In this document: piece after piece, positions 60,301-64,000 of the stretch
Layout: every line of letters begins with the position of its first letter
How positions within the stretch are numbered: position 1 is the first letter of the stretch
From: Megascapheus bottae
Taxonomy: Eukaryota; Chordata; Mammalia; Rodentia; Geomyidae
Assembly: GCA_024803745.1 (NCBI GenBank)
Contig: JANJXV010000030.1
Coordinates: 6,242,501 to 6,306,500 of the forward strand
DNA length: 64,000 nt
Reading direction: 5' to 3'
Translations under genes and position numbers: made by a program
Notes under the pieces: generated by a model
What the model saw: only the letters and a program-made list of their open reading frames with translations
Database searches by the model: none
What the model was told of the DNA's origin: nothing

Positions 60301-61837
60301 TGAAAAAAAAATTTCTAAGCCAGGTGCCAGTTGCTCACACCTGTAATCCTAGCCACTCAGGAGGCTGAGATCTAAGGATTGTCAGGCCAGGTGGGAAAAT
60401 CTGTTAGACTCTTATCTCTAATAAACTACTCAAAAAAGCCAAAGGGACACTGGCTGGCTCTAAGTAGTAGAGCACTAGCCTTAAGTAAAAGAATTGCCCA
60501 GAATAATAGTTGTTGGAACAACTGGTATTACACCCACGTGTAACAGGTATATGGTCTTTAAAGAAAGTTGACATAGGGCCGGGAGTTTGGCCTAGTGGTT
60601 AAAGTGCTTGCCTAGCATGCACGAAGTCCCGGGTTCGATTCCTTGGTACCACGTACATAGAAAAAAGCCGGAAGTGGTGCTGAGGCTCAAGTGGTAGAGC
60701 TCTAGCCCTGAGAAAGTCCAAGGACAGTGCTCAAGCCCTGAACTCAAGCCCAGGACTGGCAAAAAATAAATAAAAAATAAATAAATAAAAGTACGGTTCT
60801 GGGGCTAGGAGTTTGACCTAAGTGGTAGAGTGCTTGCCTAGCATGCATGAAAATCCGGGTTTCATTCCTCAGTACCACATACATAGGAAAAAAAAAAGCC
60901 AGAAGTGGTGCTGAGGCTCAAGTGGTAGAGCTCTAGCCTTGAGAAAAAAACCCAAGGACAGTGCTCAGGCCCTGAGCCCAAGCCCAGGACTGGCAAAAAA
61001 AAAAGTTGACATAAAAGTCAGATGCCAGACCAGGAGTTAGGAGATCCCTGATCAGATCATAGCTGGTCATGCAGATTTTGTGATTTGGAGTAGTTACTTA
61101 AACTGGAAGAGTGTGGCTCAGAAGTAAGGCATCTGTCTAGTAAGTGTAAGGCCCCGAGTTCACATCCTGAGCCACCCAGAACCACACACAAAAAAGAAAT
61201 CACTTAAATGTTCTGATTCCTTCTCATTAAAATGAATGGGTTGGACTTCATAATATTAAAGTGTAGTACTCATTGTTTCATATCTGTAATTTTAAAAAAT
61301 GAGCACAAAACCTATGGTTAGTGTTGGAGGCATTGGTCTATAGTAAGATAATCATTTAAAATTTAAATTGGGGTTTTTTGTTATTGTCATTGTTGTTGTT
61401 TTAATTACAGTCCCTGGAACTCTAATGTACCTGAAAATGTGGAGGACGTGAAGCTTTTACTTCATATGTGGGTTGCTCTATTTTATAGCAATCAGAACAA
61501 AATCATACCGTCATCCCGAAAAGTTGTAGAACACAGCAATCCAGCAAAATATGTGTCAATAAATAGCACTTTAGAATCTTTTGAACTGAATGAAATGGAG
61601 GAGACCTCCAGTGTAGAAAAATATTCTCTAGATCCTCTGGTGGAGACTAAGGAAACATCTAGAAGTCATGCTAAAGTATCCTTCCCTAGCTCTAACTGTG
61701 TGCTTCCATTCATGAAATCACCACCTGTGAGACATTTGGGACTCTGTGTACAGAATGAAGAGAAAGGAGTGTTTGCAAGAGAGTGTCATCTGGGTAACTC
61801 CGAGAGCCAGAATTCAATCTGTTCTTGTAATAATGAG
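35415..61837 (+). CDS. TASOR2: TASOR2 (FAM208B), N-terminal half, 17 coding exons, continues past the right edge
   Basis: Seventeen exons join with no frame break into 1,173 codons (3,520 nt), about half of the roughly 2,400-residue mammalian protein. The remainder lies to the right. The N-terminal exons (37600-51616) encode the conserved TASOR-family region (DUF3715, a catalytically dead PARP-like fold in TASOR), with [15 protein letters not shown] and WYHGKSGY. The sequence continues into a SPOC-like segment ending [10 protein letters not shown], then a long low-conservation part rich in Ser, Glu and Lys. Basic clusters QPKRK and QKRRRG look like nuclear localisation signals. Family knowledge: TASOR scaffolds the HUSH silencing complex with MPP8 and periphilin. 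TASOR2 replaces it in a HUSH2 complex linked to IRF2 and interferon-stimulated genes. The start codon is not certain. All introns are GT-AG, one with a weak gtctgt donor. Recognition rests on remembered family sequence. Confidence 0.93.
35668..35900 (-). mobile_element. B1-Geo SINE
   Basis: GCTTGAACTCAGCCTTGGCG to CCTCCACACCTGTCGCCCC, about 125 bp after the exon at 35415-35542. Confidence 0.8.
35968..36178 (-). mobile_element. IDL-Geo SINE
   Basis: Reverse, with ATT-repeat tail, ending GGCTACGTTCCCAGCCCC. Confidence 0.85.
36355..36440 (-). mobile_element. ID element, old
   Basis: GGTACTGGGAATTTGAACTC and GCTAGGCAGATATTTTACCG are diverged antisense ID features. Confidence 0.5.
36915..37078 (+). 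mobile_element. IDL-Geo SINE with deletion in the A-box region
   Basis: GGAGTTTGGCAGCATGCACG skips the usual CCTAGTGGTAGAGTGCTTGC. The rest is intact. Confidence 0.8.
37086..37225 (+). mobile_element. B1-Geo SINE, B1 half mainly
   Basis: CCAACCACTGGTGGCTCATG to AATTAACCACCAAG. The Geo half is lost. Confidence 0.75.
37410..37585 (-). mobile_element. L1 3' UTR fragment
   Basis: CATCATATTTCAAATGCCAT and the following GTTCAAGAAGGGAATCT match the same part of the L1 at 32215-34644. Ends just before the exon at 37600, so the exon's polypyrimidine context partly derives from it. Confidence 0.65.
37600..37745 (+). CDS. TASOR2: TASOR2 coding exon
   Basis: 146 nt, acceptor gaatttacag and donor GAG|gtaaag. 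Encodes [20 protein letters not shown] and the following conserved [14 protein letters not shown], the most diagnostic N-terminal stretch of the TASOR family. Confidence 0.95.
37843..38030 (-). mobile_element. B1-Geo SINE, Geo half degraded
   Basis: GACTTGAACTCAGGGCCTTC to GCCAGGATTACAGGTGTGGG. Confidence 0.7.
38035..38166 (-). mobile_element. IDL-Geo SINE, partial
   Basis: GCTCAAGACTAGCACTCTAC to AAGCCACATCCCCAGCC. Abuts the previous SINE. Confidence 0.75.
38252..38347 (+). CDS. TASOR2: TASOR2 coding exon
   Basis: 96 nt (32 codons, phase 0 at both ends), acceptor ctttatgcag and donor CAG|gtaaga. It reads [20 protein letters not shown] then [13 protein letters not shown] phase-symmetric exon, so it could be skipped without a frameshift. 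Confidence 0.95.
38529..38753 (+). mobile_element. B1-Geo SINE
   Basis: GCCAGACACTGGTGGCTCAC to AGTTCAAATCCTGTGACTGA. Confidence 0.85.
38763..38948 (+). mobile_element. IDL-Geo SINE
   Basis: Full dimer with a short gap in the A-box region (GAGTGCCTAGCATGC), directly downstream of the previous SINE. Confidence 0.85.
39088..39227. repeat. CCCTCTCT-type pyrimidine tract
   Basis: 140 bp of almost pure pyrimidine in an 8-bp pattern, changing to CCCCCT, joined to the tail side of the next SINE. Confidence 0.9.
39228..39453 (-). mobile_element. B1-Geo SINE
   Basis: GATTGAACTCTGGGCCTGGC to GTGAGCCACTGGGGTCCAGC. Confidence 0.85.
39460..40070. other. TASOR2 intron, unique AT-rich
   Basis: No named feature. 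Confidence 0.4.
40072..40144 (+). CDS. TASOR2: TASOR2 coding exon
   Basis: 73 nt, acceptor tttgtttaaag and donor AAAG|gtgagt. Encodes [24 protein letters not shown]. The [10 protein letters not shown] motif corresponds to CEKGLSVG in TASOR. Confidence 0.95.
40150..41180. other. TASOR2 intron, unique AT-rich
   Basis: About 1 kb with no exon or named repeat. Confidence 0.4.
41183..41375 (+). mobile_element. B1-Geo SINE, 3'-shortened
   Basis: ATGGCTCATGCCTATAATCC to GAGCAAAACAGCTCACAG. Confidence 0.75.
41830..42045 (+). mobile_element. L1 3' UTR fragment
   Basis: ACATAGACATAAAAATTTAT and CATCATTTGAAATATGATGT recur at 50740-50945; both are diverged 3' L1 pieces. Confidence 0.6.
42050..43735. 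other. TASOR2 intron, unclassified
   Basis: 1.7 kb with short non-conserved frames, probably including old repeats I cannot name. Confidence 0.4.
43739..43965 (+). mobile_element. B1-Geo SINE
   Basis: GAGTGCCAGGTGGCTCCTGC start, A-rich tail with GAGGAAG. Confidence 0.8.
43970..44470. other. TASOR2 intron, unique
   Basis: Nothing recognised. Confidence 0.4.
44477..44675 (-). mobile_element. B1-Geo SINE, internal deletion
   Basis: GTTTGAACTCAGGGCCTGGC. The join CACTTGAGCCACAAGAGTCTC lacks the usual GCACCACTTC...AATTGGAGATA segment. Confidence 0.8.
44680..45480. other. TASOR2 intron, unique
   Basis: Nothing recognised. Confidence 0.4.
45486..45728 (+). mobile_element. B1-Geo SINE
   Basis: TGTGCTAGTGTTCATGCCAG to AAGTTCAAGCCTCACAACC. 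Confidence 0.85.
45983..46074 (+). CDS. TASOR2: TASOR2 coding exon
   Basis: 92 nt, acceptor acttttatag and donor AAG|gtaaag. Encodes [20 protein letters not shown] then [10 protein letters not shown], part of the PARP-like fold. The intron before it is 5.8 kb, one of the longest here. Confidence 0.96.
46205..46290 (-). mobile_element. ID element, old
   Basis: TTTGAGCTCAGCTTTGTGG and GCTAGGCAAGCGCCCTGCCA are antisense ID features. Confidence 0.5.
46300..46525 (-). mobile_element. B1-type monomers, old
   Basis: Two antisense B1-like stretches: GATGGCCTTGAATTTTTACC and, further right, GCTGGCCTTGAACTTTGTCC with AGTAGTTTGTATTACAG. Confidence 0.5.
46985..47150 (-). mobile_element. B1-Geo SINE, partial
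   Basis: GTTAGCATGCTACCACTTGG to GAAGTTAGGACTATAGGC. Confidence 0.7.
47593..47690 (+). mobile_element. B1-type monomer
   Basis: TCTGGATGTGATGGTAGTTG, AGGCCAGCCTCAGCTGAGTA. No Geo half. Confidence 0.55.
47920..47998 (-). mobile_element. ID element
   Basis: AATGAAACCTAGGGCCTTGC and CACTGAGCTATACCCTTAG, antisense. Confidence 0.55.
48327..48416 (+). mobile_element. IDL monomer SINE (no Geo half) with target-site duplication
   Basis: Contains only the ID-like left half (B box GAGTTTGATTCC) ending CATAGAAAAGAAAA. TTACTGGCCC at 48317-48326 and 48422-48431 bracket it, so the monomer itself was inserted. Confidence 0.85.
48563..48700 (+). CDS. TASOR2: TASOR2 coding exon
   Basis: 138 nt (46 codons, phase 0/0), acceptor ttttattctag and donor CAG|gtatat. 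Encodes [20 protein letters not shown], then YDCHVA and [10 protein letters not shown]. Confidence 0.96.
48841..48965 (+). CDS. TASOR2: TASOR2 coding exon
   Basis: 125 nt, acceptor tttctttttcag and donor CAT|gtaagt. Encodes [20 protein letters not shown] then [20 protein letters not shown]. Only 140 nt of intron separate it from the previous exon. Confidence 0.95.
49046..49065 (+). CDS. TASOR2: TASOR2 20-nt microexon
   Basis: Between ttcttttgtag and G|gtgaga lie only 20 nt. They complete Ile, add FELSID and give the first base of an Ala codon. Both neighbours require exactly this length and phase. The peptide aligns in length with what I recall of the mammalian protein. Confidence 0.85.
49157..49256 (+). 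CDS. TASOR2: TASOR2 coding exon
   Basis: 100 nt, acceptor tttttttaaag and donor TT|gtaagt. Encodes [20 protein letters not shown] then [12 protein letters not shown]. The preceding intron is only 91 nt. Confidence 0.95.
49294..49370 (-). mobile_element. ID element
   Basis: CTGTGAATTGAACCCACATG and ACCATTGAGCTGTATC, antisense. Confidence 0.6.
49493..49690 (+). mobile_element. IDL-Geo SINE
   Basis: GGGGCCGGGGGTTCGGCCTA start. The Geo half is slightly eroded, with an AATAAATAAA tail. Confidence 0.85.
49768..49868 (+). mobile_element. B1-Geo SINE, B1 half (split by a SINE)
   Basis: GCCAGGTGCCAGTGGCTCAC to TTCCATGAGACT, interrupted by a reverse IDL-Geo. The Geo half resumes at 50096. Confidence 0.85.
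49869..50085 (-). mobile_element. IDL-Geo SINE nested inside a B1-Geo SINE
   Basis: T(19) reverse tail, full dimer to GCCAAACTCCCACC. Lies about 180 bp before the acceptor of the exon at 50268. Confidence 0.85.
50096..50212 (+). mobile_element. B1-Geo SINE, Geo half (split by a SINE)
   Basis: AGCTAACCACCAGAAAACCG to GAGTTAAAGCCTACTAAC completes the element begun at 49768. Confidence 0.85.
50268..50368 (+). CDS. TASOR2: TASOR2 coding exon with weak donor
   Basis: 101 nt after a pure T-tract acceptor (tttttttag). Encodes [20 protein letters not shown] then [13 protein letters not shown]. The donor is AAAG|gtctgt, which lacks the usual purine at +3 and A at +4. The next exon fixes the junction through KVCCQDL. 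Confidence 0.92.
50680..50955 (+). mobile_element. L1 3' UTR fragment
   Basis: Shares ACATAGACATAAAAATCTAT and TTACATAGATTAATGTGTAT with 41830-42045, and ACATTTGAAATATGATGTCA with the reversed piece at 37410-37585. Confidence 0.65.
50962..51165 (+). mobile_element. IDL-Geo SINE with short target-site duplication
   Basis: Full dimer in the L1 fragment's flank. AGCTGGA on both sides. Confidence 0.85.
51513..51616 (+). CDS. TASOR2: TASOR2 coding exon
   Basis: 104 nt, acceptor tttctctacag and donor TTG|gtaaga. Encodes [20 protein letters not shown] then [15 protein letters not shown]. An antisense IDL-Geo SINE begins about 40 nt after the donor. Confidence 0.96.
51653..51851 (-). mobile_element. 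IDL-Geo SINE close to a splice donor
   Basis: T-rich reverse tail begins about 40 nt after the donor at 51617. Intact dimer ending AAACTCCTGGCCCC. Confidence 0.9.
51862..52117 (-). mobile_element. B1-Geo SINE with C/CT/T tail
   Basis: A C(11)-(TC)n-T(11) reverse tail precedes the Geo half. Ends CCACCATGCCCGGC. Confidence 0.85.
52200..52328 (-). mobile_element. B1-Geo SINE, Geo half (split by a SINE)
   Basis: GCTTGAACTCTGGGCCTGGC to GAGCCACAGCACCACTTCT. Resumes at 52538. Confidence 0.8.
52335..52537 (-). mobile_element. IDL-Geo SINE nested inside a B1-Geo SINE
   Basis: GTTTGTTT-rich reverse tail, then GCTTAAACTTAGGGCCTGAG to GCCAGACTCCCAGCTCC. Confidence 0.8.
52538..52675 (-). mobile_element. 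B1-Geo SINE, remaining part (split by a SINE)
   Basis: TACTTCTGATTTTCTGGTGG to CCACCGGTACCCAG. ACTTCT is shared with the end of the left part. Confidence 0.8.
53119..53191 (+). CDS. TASOR2: TASOR2 coding exon
   Basis: 73 nt, acceptor tgtttaag and donor CCAG|gtaagg. Encodes [24 protein letters not shown], resembling the end of the SPOC-like domain of TASOR. Confidence 0.94.
53293..53358 (+). CDS. TASOR2: TASOR2 coding exon
   Basis: 66 nt, acceptor ttctgtgtag and donor ACAG|gtgagt. Encodes [22 protein letters not shown]. Only 101 nt of intron precede it. Confidence 0.94.
53958..54152 (-). mobile_element. IDL-Geo SINE
   Basis: Reverse dimer from TTTTTTTGGCCAGTCC to CACACTCCCAGCCC. Confidence 0.85.
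54289..54565 (-). mobile_element. B1-Geo SINE with long T tail
   Basis: T(25) reverse tail, a GGGCGGGGTGGGAGGGTGG insert, then Geo and B1 halves ending GCATGAGCCACC. Confidence 0.8.
54602..54932. repeat. CA/CT microsatellites in a tandemly duplicated segment
   Basis: CA and CT tracts (54602-54665, 54683-54712, 54798-54847) alternate with CCTGTGCTTTAGGTAAGCAC (three copies). Two copies of an adjoining segment of about 80 bp end in TAATTGTAAATTACCAA (54718-54800 and 54850-54932). Confidence 0.9.
55281..56003 (+). CDS. TASOR2: TASOR2 coding exon (723 nt)
   Basis: Acceptor ctttgttttag and donor AGAG|gtgagc. It opens [20 protein letters not shown] and contains the well-kept block [20 protein letters not shown] followed by TPDPEFLD. 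Basic clusters QPKRKASIP and CPQKRRRG look like nuclear localisation signals. Much of the rest is acidic and serine-rich and probably disordered. Confidence 0.96.
56004..56700. other. TASOR2 intron, unique
   Basis: Directly after the 723-nt exon. The open frame continues 31 codons past the donor, then stops. Nothing else recognised. Confidence 0.4.
56710..56878 (-). mobile_element. IDL-Geo SINE, diverged
   Basis: TGCCAGTCTTGGAGCTCGAA to GAAGCCACTTTCCCAGCCC. Confidence 0.75.
56931..57137 (+). mobile_element. IDL-Geo SINE with target-site duplication
   Basis: Full dimer with A(22) tail. TATTTGCC on both flanks. Confidence 0.9.
57285..57332. repeat. (GT)n microsatellite
   Basis: GTGT run of about 20 units, adjoining the next SINE's tail side. 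Confidence 0.9.
57343..57585 (-). mobile_element. B1-Geo SINE
   Basis: GCTAAAACTTAAGGCCTGGA to CAGGTATGAACCACAGG, with a small duplication of GGTAACTGGAT. Confidence 0.75.
57590..58140. other. TASOR2 intron, unique
   Basis: Nothing recognised. Confidence 0.4.
58144..58374 (+). CDS. TASOR2: TASOR2 coding exon, lysine-rich
   Basis: 231 nt, acceptor ctcttacataag and donor CCTG|gtaaga. Encodes [20 protein letters not shown] and a Lys/Arg-rich tail ([26 protein letters not shown]). The high positive charge is compatible with DNA or RNA contact, which is an inference. Confidence 0.95.
58488..58681 (-). mobile_element. IDL-Geo SINE
   Basis: Reverse full dimer ending GCCAAACTCCTGGCCCC, about 115 bp after the exon ending at 58374. 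Confidence 0.9.
58928..59804 (+). CDS. TASOR2: TASOR2 coding exon (877 nt)
   Basis: Acceptor attctgaag and donor ATGG|gtaagt. It contains [40 protein letters not shown] and, near the end, [20 protein letters not shown]. The last two segments are strongly conserved in my recollection of the family. No stop in frame. Confidence 0.96.
60088..60314 (+). mobile_element. B1-Geo SINE
   Basis: GCCAGGTGCCATGGCTCACA to CCAAGTTCAAACCCCATGAC. Confidence 0.85.
60319..60500 (+). mobile_element. B1-Geo SINE, 3'-truncated
   Basis: GCCAGGTGCCAGTTGCTCAC to CACTAGCCTTAAGTAAAAG, in tandem with the previous one. Confidence 0.8.
60577..60792 (+). mobile_element. IDL-Geo SINE, young
   Basis: Intact dimer with AATA-repeat tail. 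The left direct repeat AAAGTTGACATA ends just before it (60564-60575). Confidence 0.9.
60800..61001 (+). mobile_element. IDL-Geo SINE inserted in the tail of the previous one
   Basis: Full dimer. The matching direct repeat AAAGTTGACATA lies after it at 61002-61013, so the pair shares one outer duplication. Confidence 0.85.
61098..61197 (+). mobile_element. ID element
   Basis: AGAGTGTGGCTCAGAAGTAA and AGGCCCCGAGTTCACATCCT, A-rich tail. Confidence 0.6.
61411..61837 (+). CDS. TASOR2: TASOR2 coding exon, last in the window
   Basis: 427 nt, acceptor tttaattacag and donor GAG|gtaaga. Encodes [20 protein letters not shown] then [10 protein letters not shown] and [10 protein letters not shown], and ends CSCNNE in phase 0. 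The next exon is not in the window; 61838-64000 is intron. Confidence 0.95.
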
Positions 61838-61871
61838 GTAAGACTAAATGCTGCCATTGTTTCAAAGATTT

Positions 61872-62056
61872 AATAATGGGGTTTGAACTAAGGGCCTGGG
61901 CACTGTTCCTGAGCTGCTTCTGCTCAAGTCTAGCACTCTACCACTTGAGCCACATCACCACTCTTGGCTTTTTGTTTATGTGGTACTGAGGAATTGAACC
62001 CAGGAATTCATGCATGCCGGGTAAGCACTATACCACTAAGCTACCTTCCCAGCCTT
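61872..62056 (-). mobile_element. IDL-Geo SINE
   Basis: Starts 35 nt after the donor of the last exon in the window. GTTTGAACTAAGGGCCTGGG to CTACCTTCCCAGCC. Confidence 0.85.
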
Positions 62057-62118
62057 GTCATGTCCTACCAAGATATTGTTTAAGGATCAGATATATTTAT
62101 GGTATATATAGAAATGCT

Positions 62119-62195
62119 GGGGTTGGAAGCATGGCTCAGTACGTAGAGGGTTAGCCAATGAATGAAAGTTCCCGTCTCTGACCAAAAAACTAACA
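62119..62195 (+). mobile_element. ID-like SINE, old
   Basis: GGTTGGAAGCATGGCTCAGT, GTTAGCCAATGAATG. The B box is poor. Confidence 0.4.
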
Positions 62196-62199
62196 TTGA

Positions 62200-62865
62200 T
62201 TATATCTGAGTTAATTTGGGAGAAAATCCATTGCAGGTTACTATTCTCAAGTGTGGAAAATAGTGACCTGCACTTTATTTTATTACATTGTTTTCAACTG
62301 ATGTTTAGCAGGCTAAATATTTCAACTTCCAACTGGAACAGAGCAGATGGTTAGTTATAACAACAATCAAGGAAATGATTTGACAAAATATTTGCCCTTT
62401 TAAGTTTATTGCCAGATTTAGACTACTTTTTCAGAGTTTTGACAGCAATTGTGATACTGCCTTAACATTAGGGGTTACCGGGAATTTGCAGGTCTGTGAG
62501 TAATCCTCAGATGGTGAAAAATTATATCAGCACCATCATCATCAAAGGGTTCCTGGAGCATTTTGTTGCATTCAGTGGAAATGACAAACCAGTCATCTCC
62601 TTTCTATAGATGAGGAAACTAAGGCATAAAAATGAATCTTAAAATTTTTTTTGTACATGTGTGGCTTTTTCCTGGGGGTATTTGTGTTCCTCAGCAGATA
62701 CACAGTACCTGATTAAGAATGTTAGAGTAAGAAAAATAACTACTCTAATGCATGCCAGTTTCCTATGAAGTACCTTTTTATTAATATACAATTAGCTACC
62801 ACCAGTATTAATTTTAGGAATGATTTTTGCAGCCATTGTGCTAAAATGAATAATTATTAACAATC
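62200..62865. other. TASOR2 intron, unique
   Basis: Nothing recognised. Confidence 0.4.
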
Positions 62866-62868
62866 TTT

Positions 62869-63062
62869 TTTTTTTTTTTTTTTTTTTTTACCAGTCCTGG
62901 GCTTGAGCTCAGGGCCTGAGCACTGTCCTTGGACTTTCTCTACCACTTGAGCCTCAGCACCACTTCTGGCTTTTTTCTATGTATGTGGTGCCGAGGAATC
63001 GAACCCGGGTCTTCATGCATGCGAGGCAAGCACTTTGACCACTAGGCCAAACTCCTGGCCCC
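62869..63062 (-). mobile_element. IDL-Geo SINE with target-site duplication
   Basis: T(21) reverse tail. TTAACAATCTTT flanks both sides. Part of the Geo half (AAGGCTAGAGCTC) is deleted. Confidence 0.9.
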
Positions 63063-63250
63063 TGTTAACAATCTTTCTAATATGTATGAATTAAATATTC
63101 CACCACATCTTAAATGTTTAAGGCCAGAGTGATGAGATTTGAGAGTATTTAGGATTTTGGAATATTTGTATATACTTGATATATATCCCTAATCTAAAAA
63201 TCTTAAGTCAGAAATGAACCAAAATCAGTTTTAAAAAGTTTTGGGTTTTA

Positions 63251-63473
63251 GCCAAGCACTGGTGGCTCACGCCTGTGATCCTAGCTACTCAGATCAAGGT
63301 TTACAGCCAGCCCAGGCACAAAAGAATTTGAGGCTCTTATCTCCAATTAACCTCTAAAAAAAACGGGAAGTGGAGCTTGGCTCAAGGGTAAAGCGGTAGC
63401 CTTGAGCTAAAGAGCTCAGGGATAGTGCCTTGGCCAGTTCAAGCCCCATGGGCCCCCCCCCACACACACACAC
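63251..63473 (+). mobile_element. B1-Geo SINE with 17-bp target-site duplication
   Basis: AAAAAGTTTTGGGTTTT at 63233-63249 and 63474-63490 is exact. The B1 half lacks the GGAGGCTGAGATCTGAGG part. Shows that B1-Geo copies were also recently mobile. Confidence 0.9.
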
Positions 63474-63745
63474 AAAAAGTTTTGGGTTTTGATGGGTACT
63501 ACAAGCCTGTATTCCAAAGCTGTTTCTGGCATCTTGTTGCATACTGTACTTTTACCATTTACTTGTGGGCATAGTGGAATAAAAAGAATATTTTAGCACA
63601 ACAGACACTACGAACAATAGCATGTTGCTTGTCATGTTTAAAGAGTTCTTTTTAAATGATCAAACTTTATTTTAGAATATTACTCTTTACCTATATCAAA
63701 GAACATAATCTGAATATTAATATGTCAAGATTGTCACAGTTGGTT

Positions 63746-63952
63746 TTGTTGTTTTGTTGTTTTTGGCCAGTCCTGGGCTTAAGCTTGGCCTGCGTACTGC
63801 CCTTGAATTTTCTCAAGGCTAGAACTCTACCACTTGAGCCTCAGCACCACTTCCAGCTTTTTTTTTTCTATGTATGTGGTACCAAGGAATTGAACCTGGG
63901 TCTTCGTGCATGCTAAGCAAGCACTCTACCAGTAGGCCAAACTCCCGGCCCC
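63746..63952 (-). mobile_element. IDL-Geo SINE with target-site duplication
   Basis: CACAGTTGGT on both flanks. Reverse dimer ending AAACTCCCGGCCCC. Confidence 0.9.
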
Positions 63953-64000
63953 CACAGTTGGTATTTTGCTTAGATTACAGATGTGAGATAAGGGAATGTG

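Overview
This is a mammalian nuclear genome window. Spliced genes with GT-AG introns, L1 LINE fragments, LTR-like sequence, microsatellites and dense SINEs show this. The SINEs point to a geomyoid rodent (kangaroo rat, pocket mouse or pocket gopher). Most are dimers of an ID-like, tRNA-derived left half and a second characteristic half, the architecture known as IDL-Geo from Geomyoidea. A second dimer joins a B1/7SL-like left half to the same right half. The species assignment is an inference from these repeats.

Two protein-coding genes can be rebuilt exon by exon with continuous reading frame. ASB13 lies on the minus strand (coding span 4171-17123). It is complete: six coding exons, 278 codons, ankyrin repeats and a C-terminal SOCS box. 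TASOR2 (FAM208B) lies on the plus strand (35415 to beyond the window). Seventeen consecutive coding exons give 1,173 codons, about the first half of the protein, and the gene runs off the right edge. This order and opposite orientation match human 10p15.1 (ASB13, TASOR2).

Layout: 1-4170 is sequence downstream of ASB13 plus its 3' UTR. 4171-17123 is ASB13, with a CpG-island promoter near 16.7-17.3 kb and a 45/47-bp minisatellite just inside intron 1. 17.3-24.7 kb is the intergenic stretch, with SINEs, a 5'-truncated L1, an LTR-like block that splits a SINE, and a 29-bp minisatellite of 39 units. 24.7-25.8 kb is a strong CpG island, the likely TASOR2 promoter, with a 31-bp G-rich minisatellite. 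A second GC-rich block at 29.6-29.9 kb ends in a candidate first coding exon. 35.4-61.8 kb holds the TASOR2 coding exons in repeat-rich introns.

The two genes are not known to act together. ASB13 is a substrate receptor of a Cullin-5 ubiquitin ligase. TASOR2 is a paralogue of the HUSH scaffold TASOR and acts in nuclear chromatin silencing. I found no novel gene system. The points of most interest are an interferon-response-like element in the 25-kb promoter, three GC-rich minisatellites beside the two promoters, a 20-nt microexon, and several clearly datable nested retroelement insertions.
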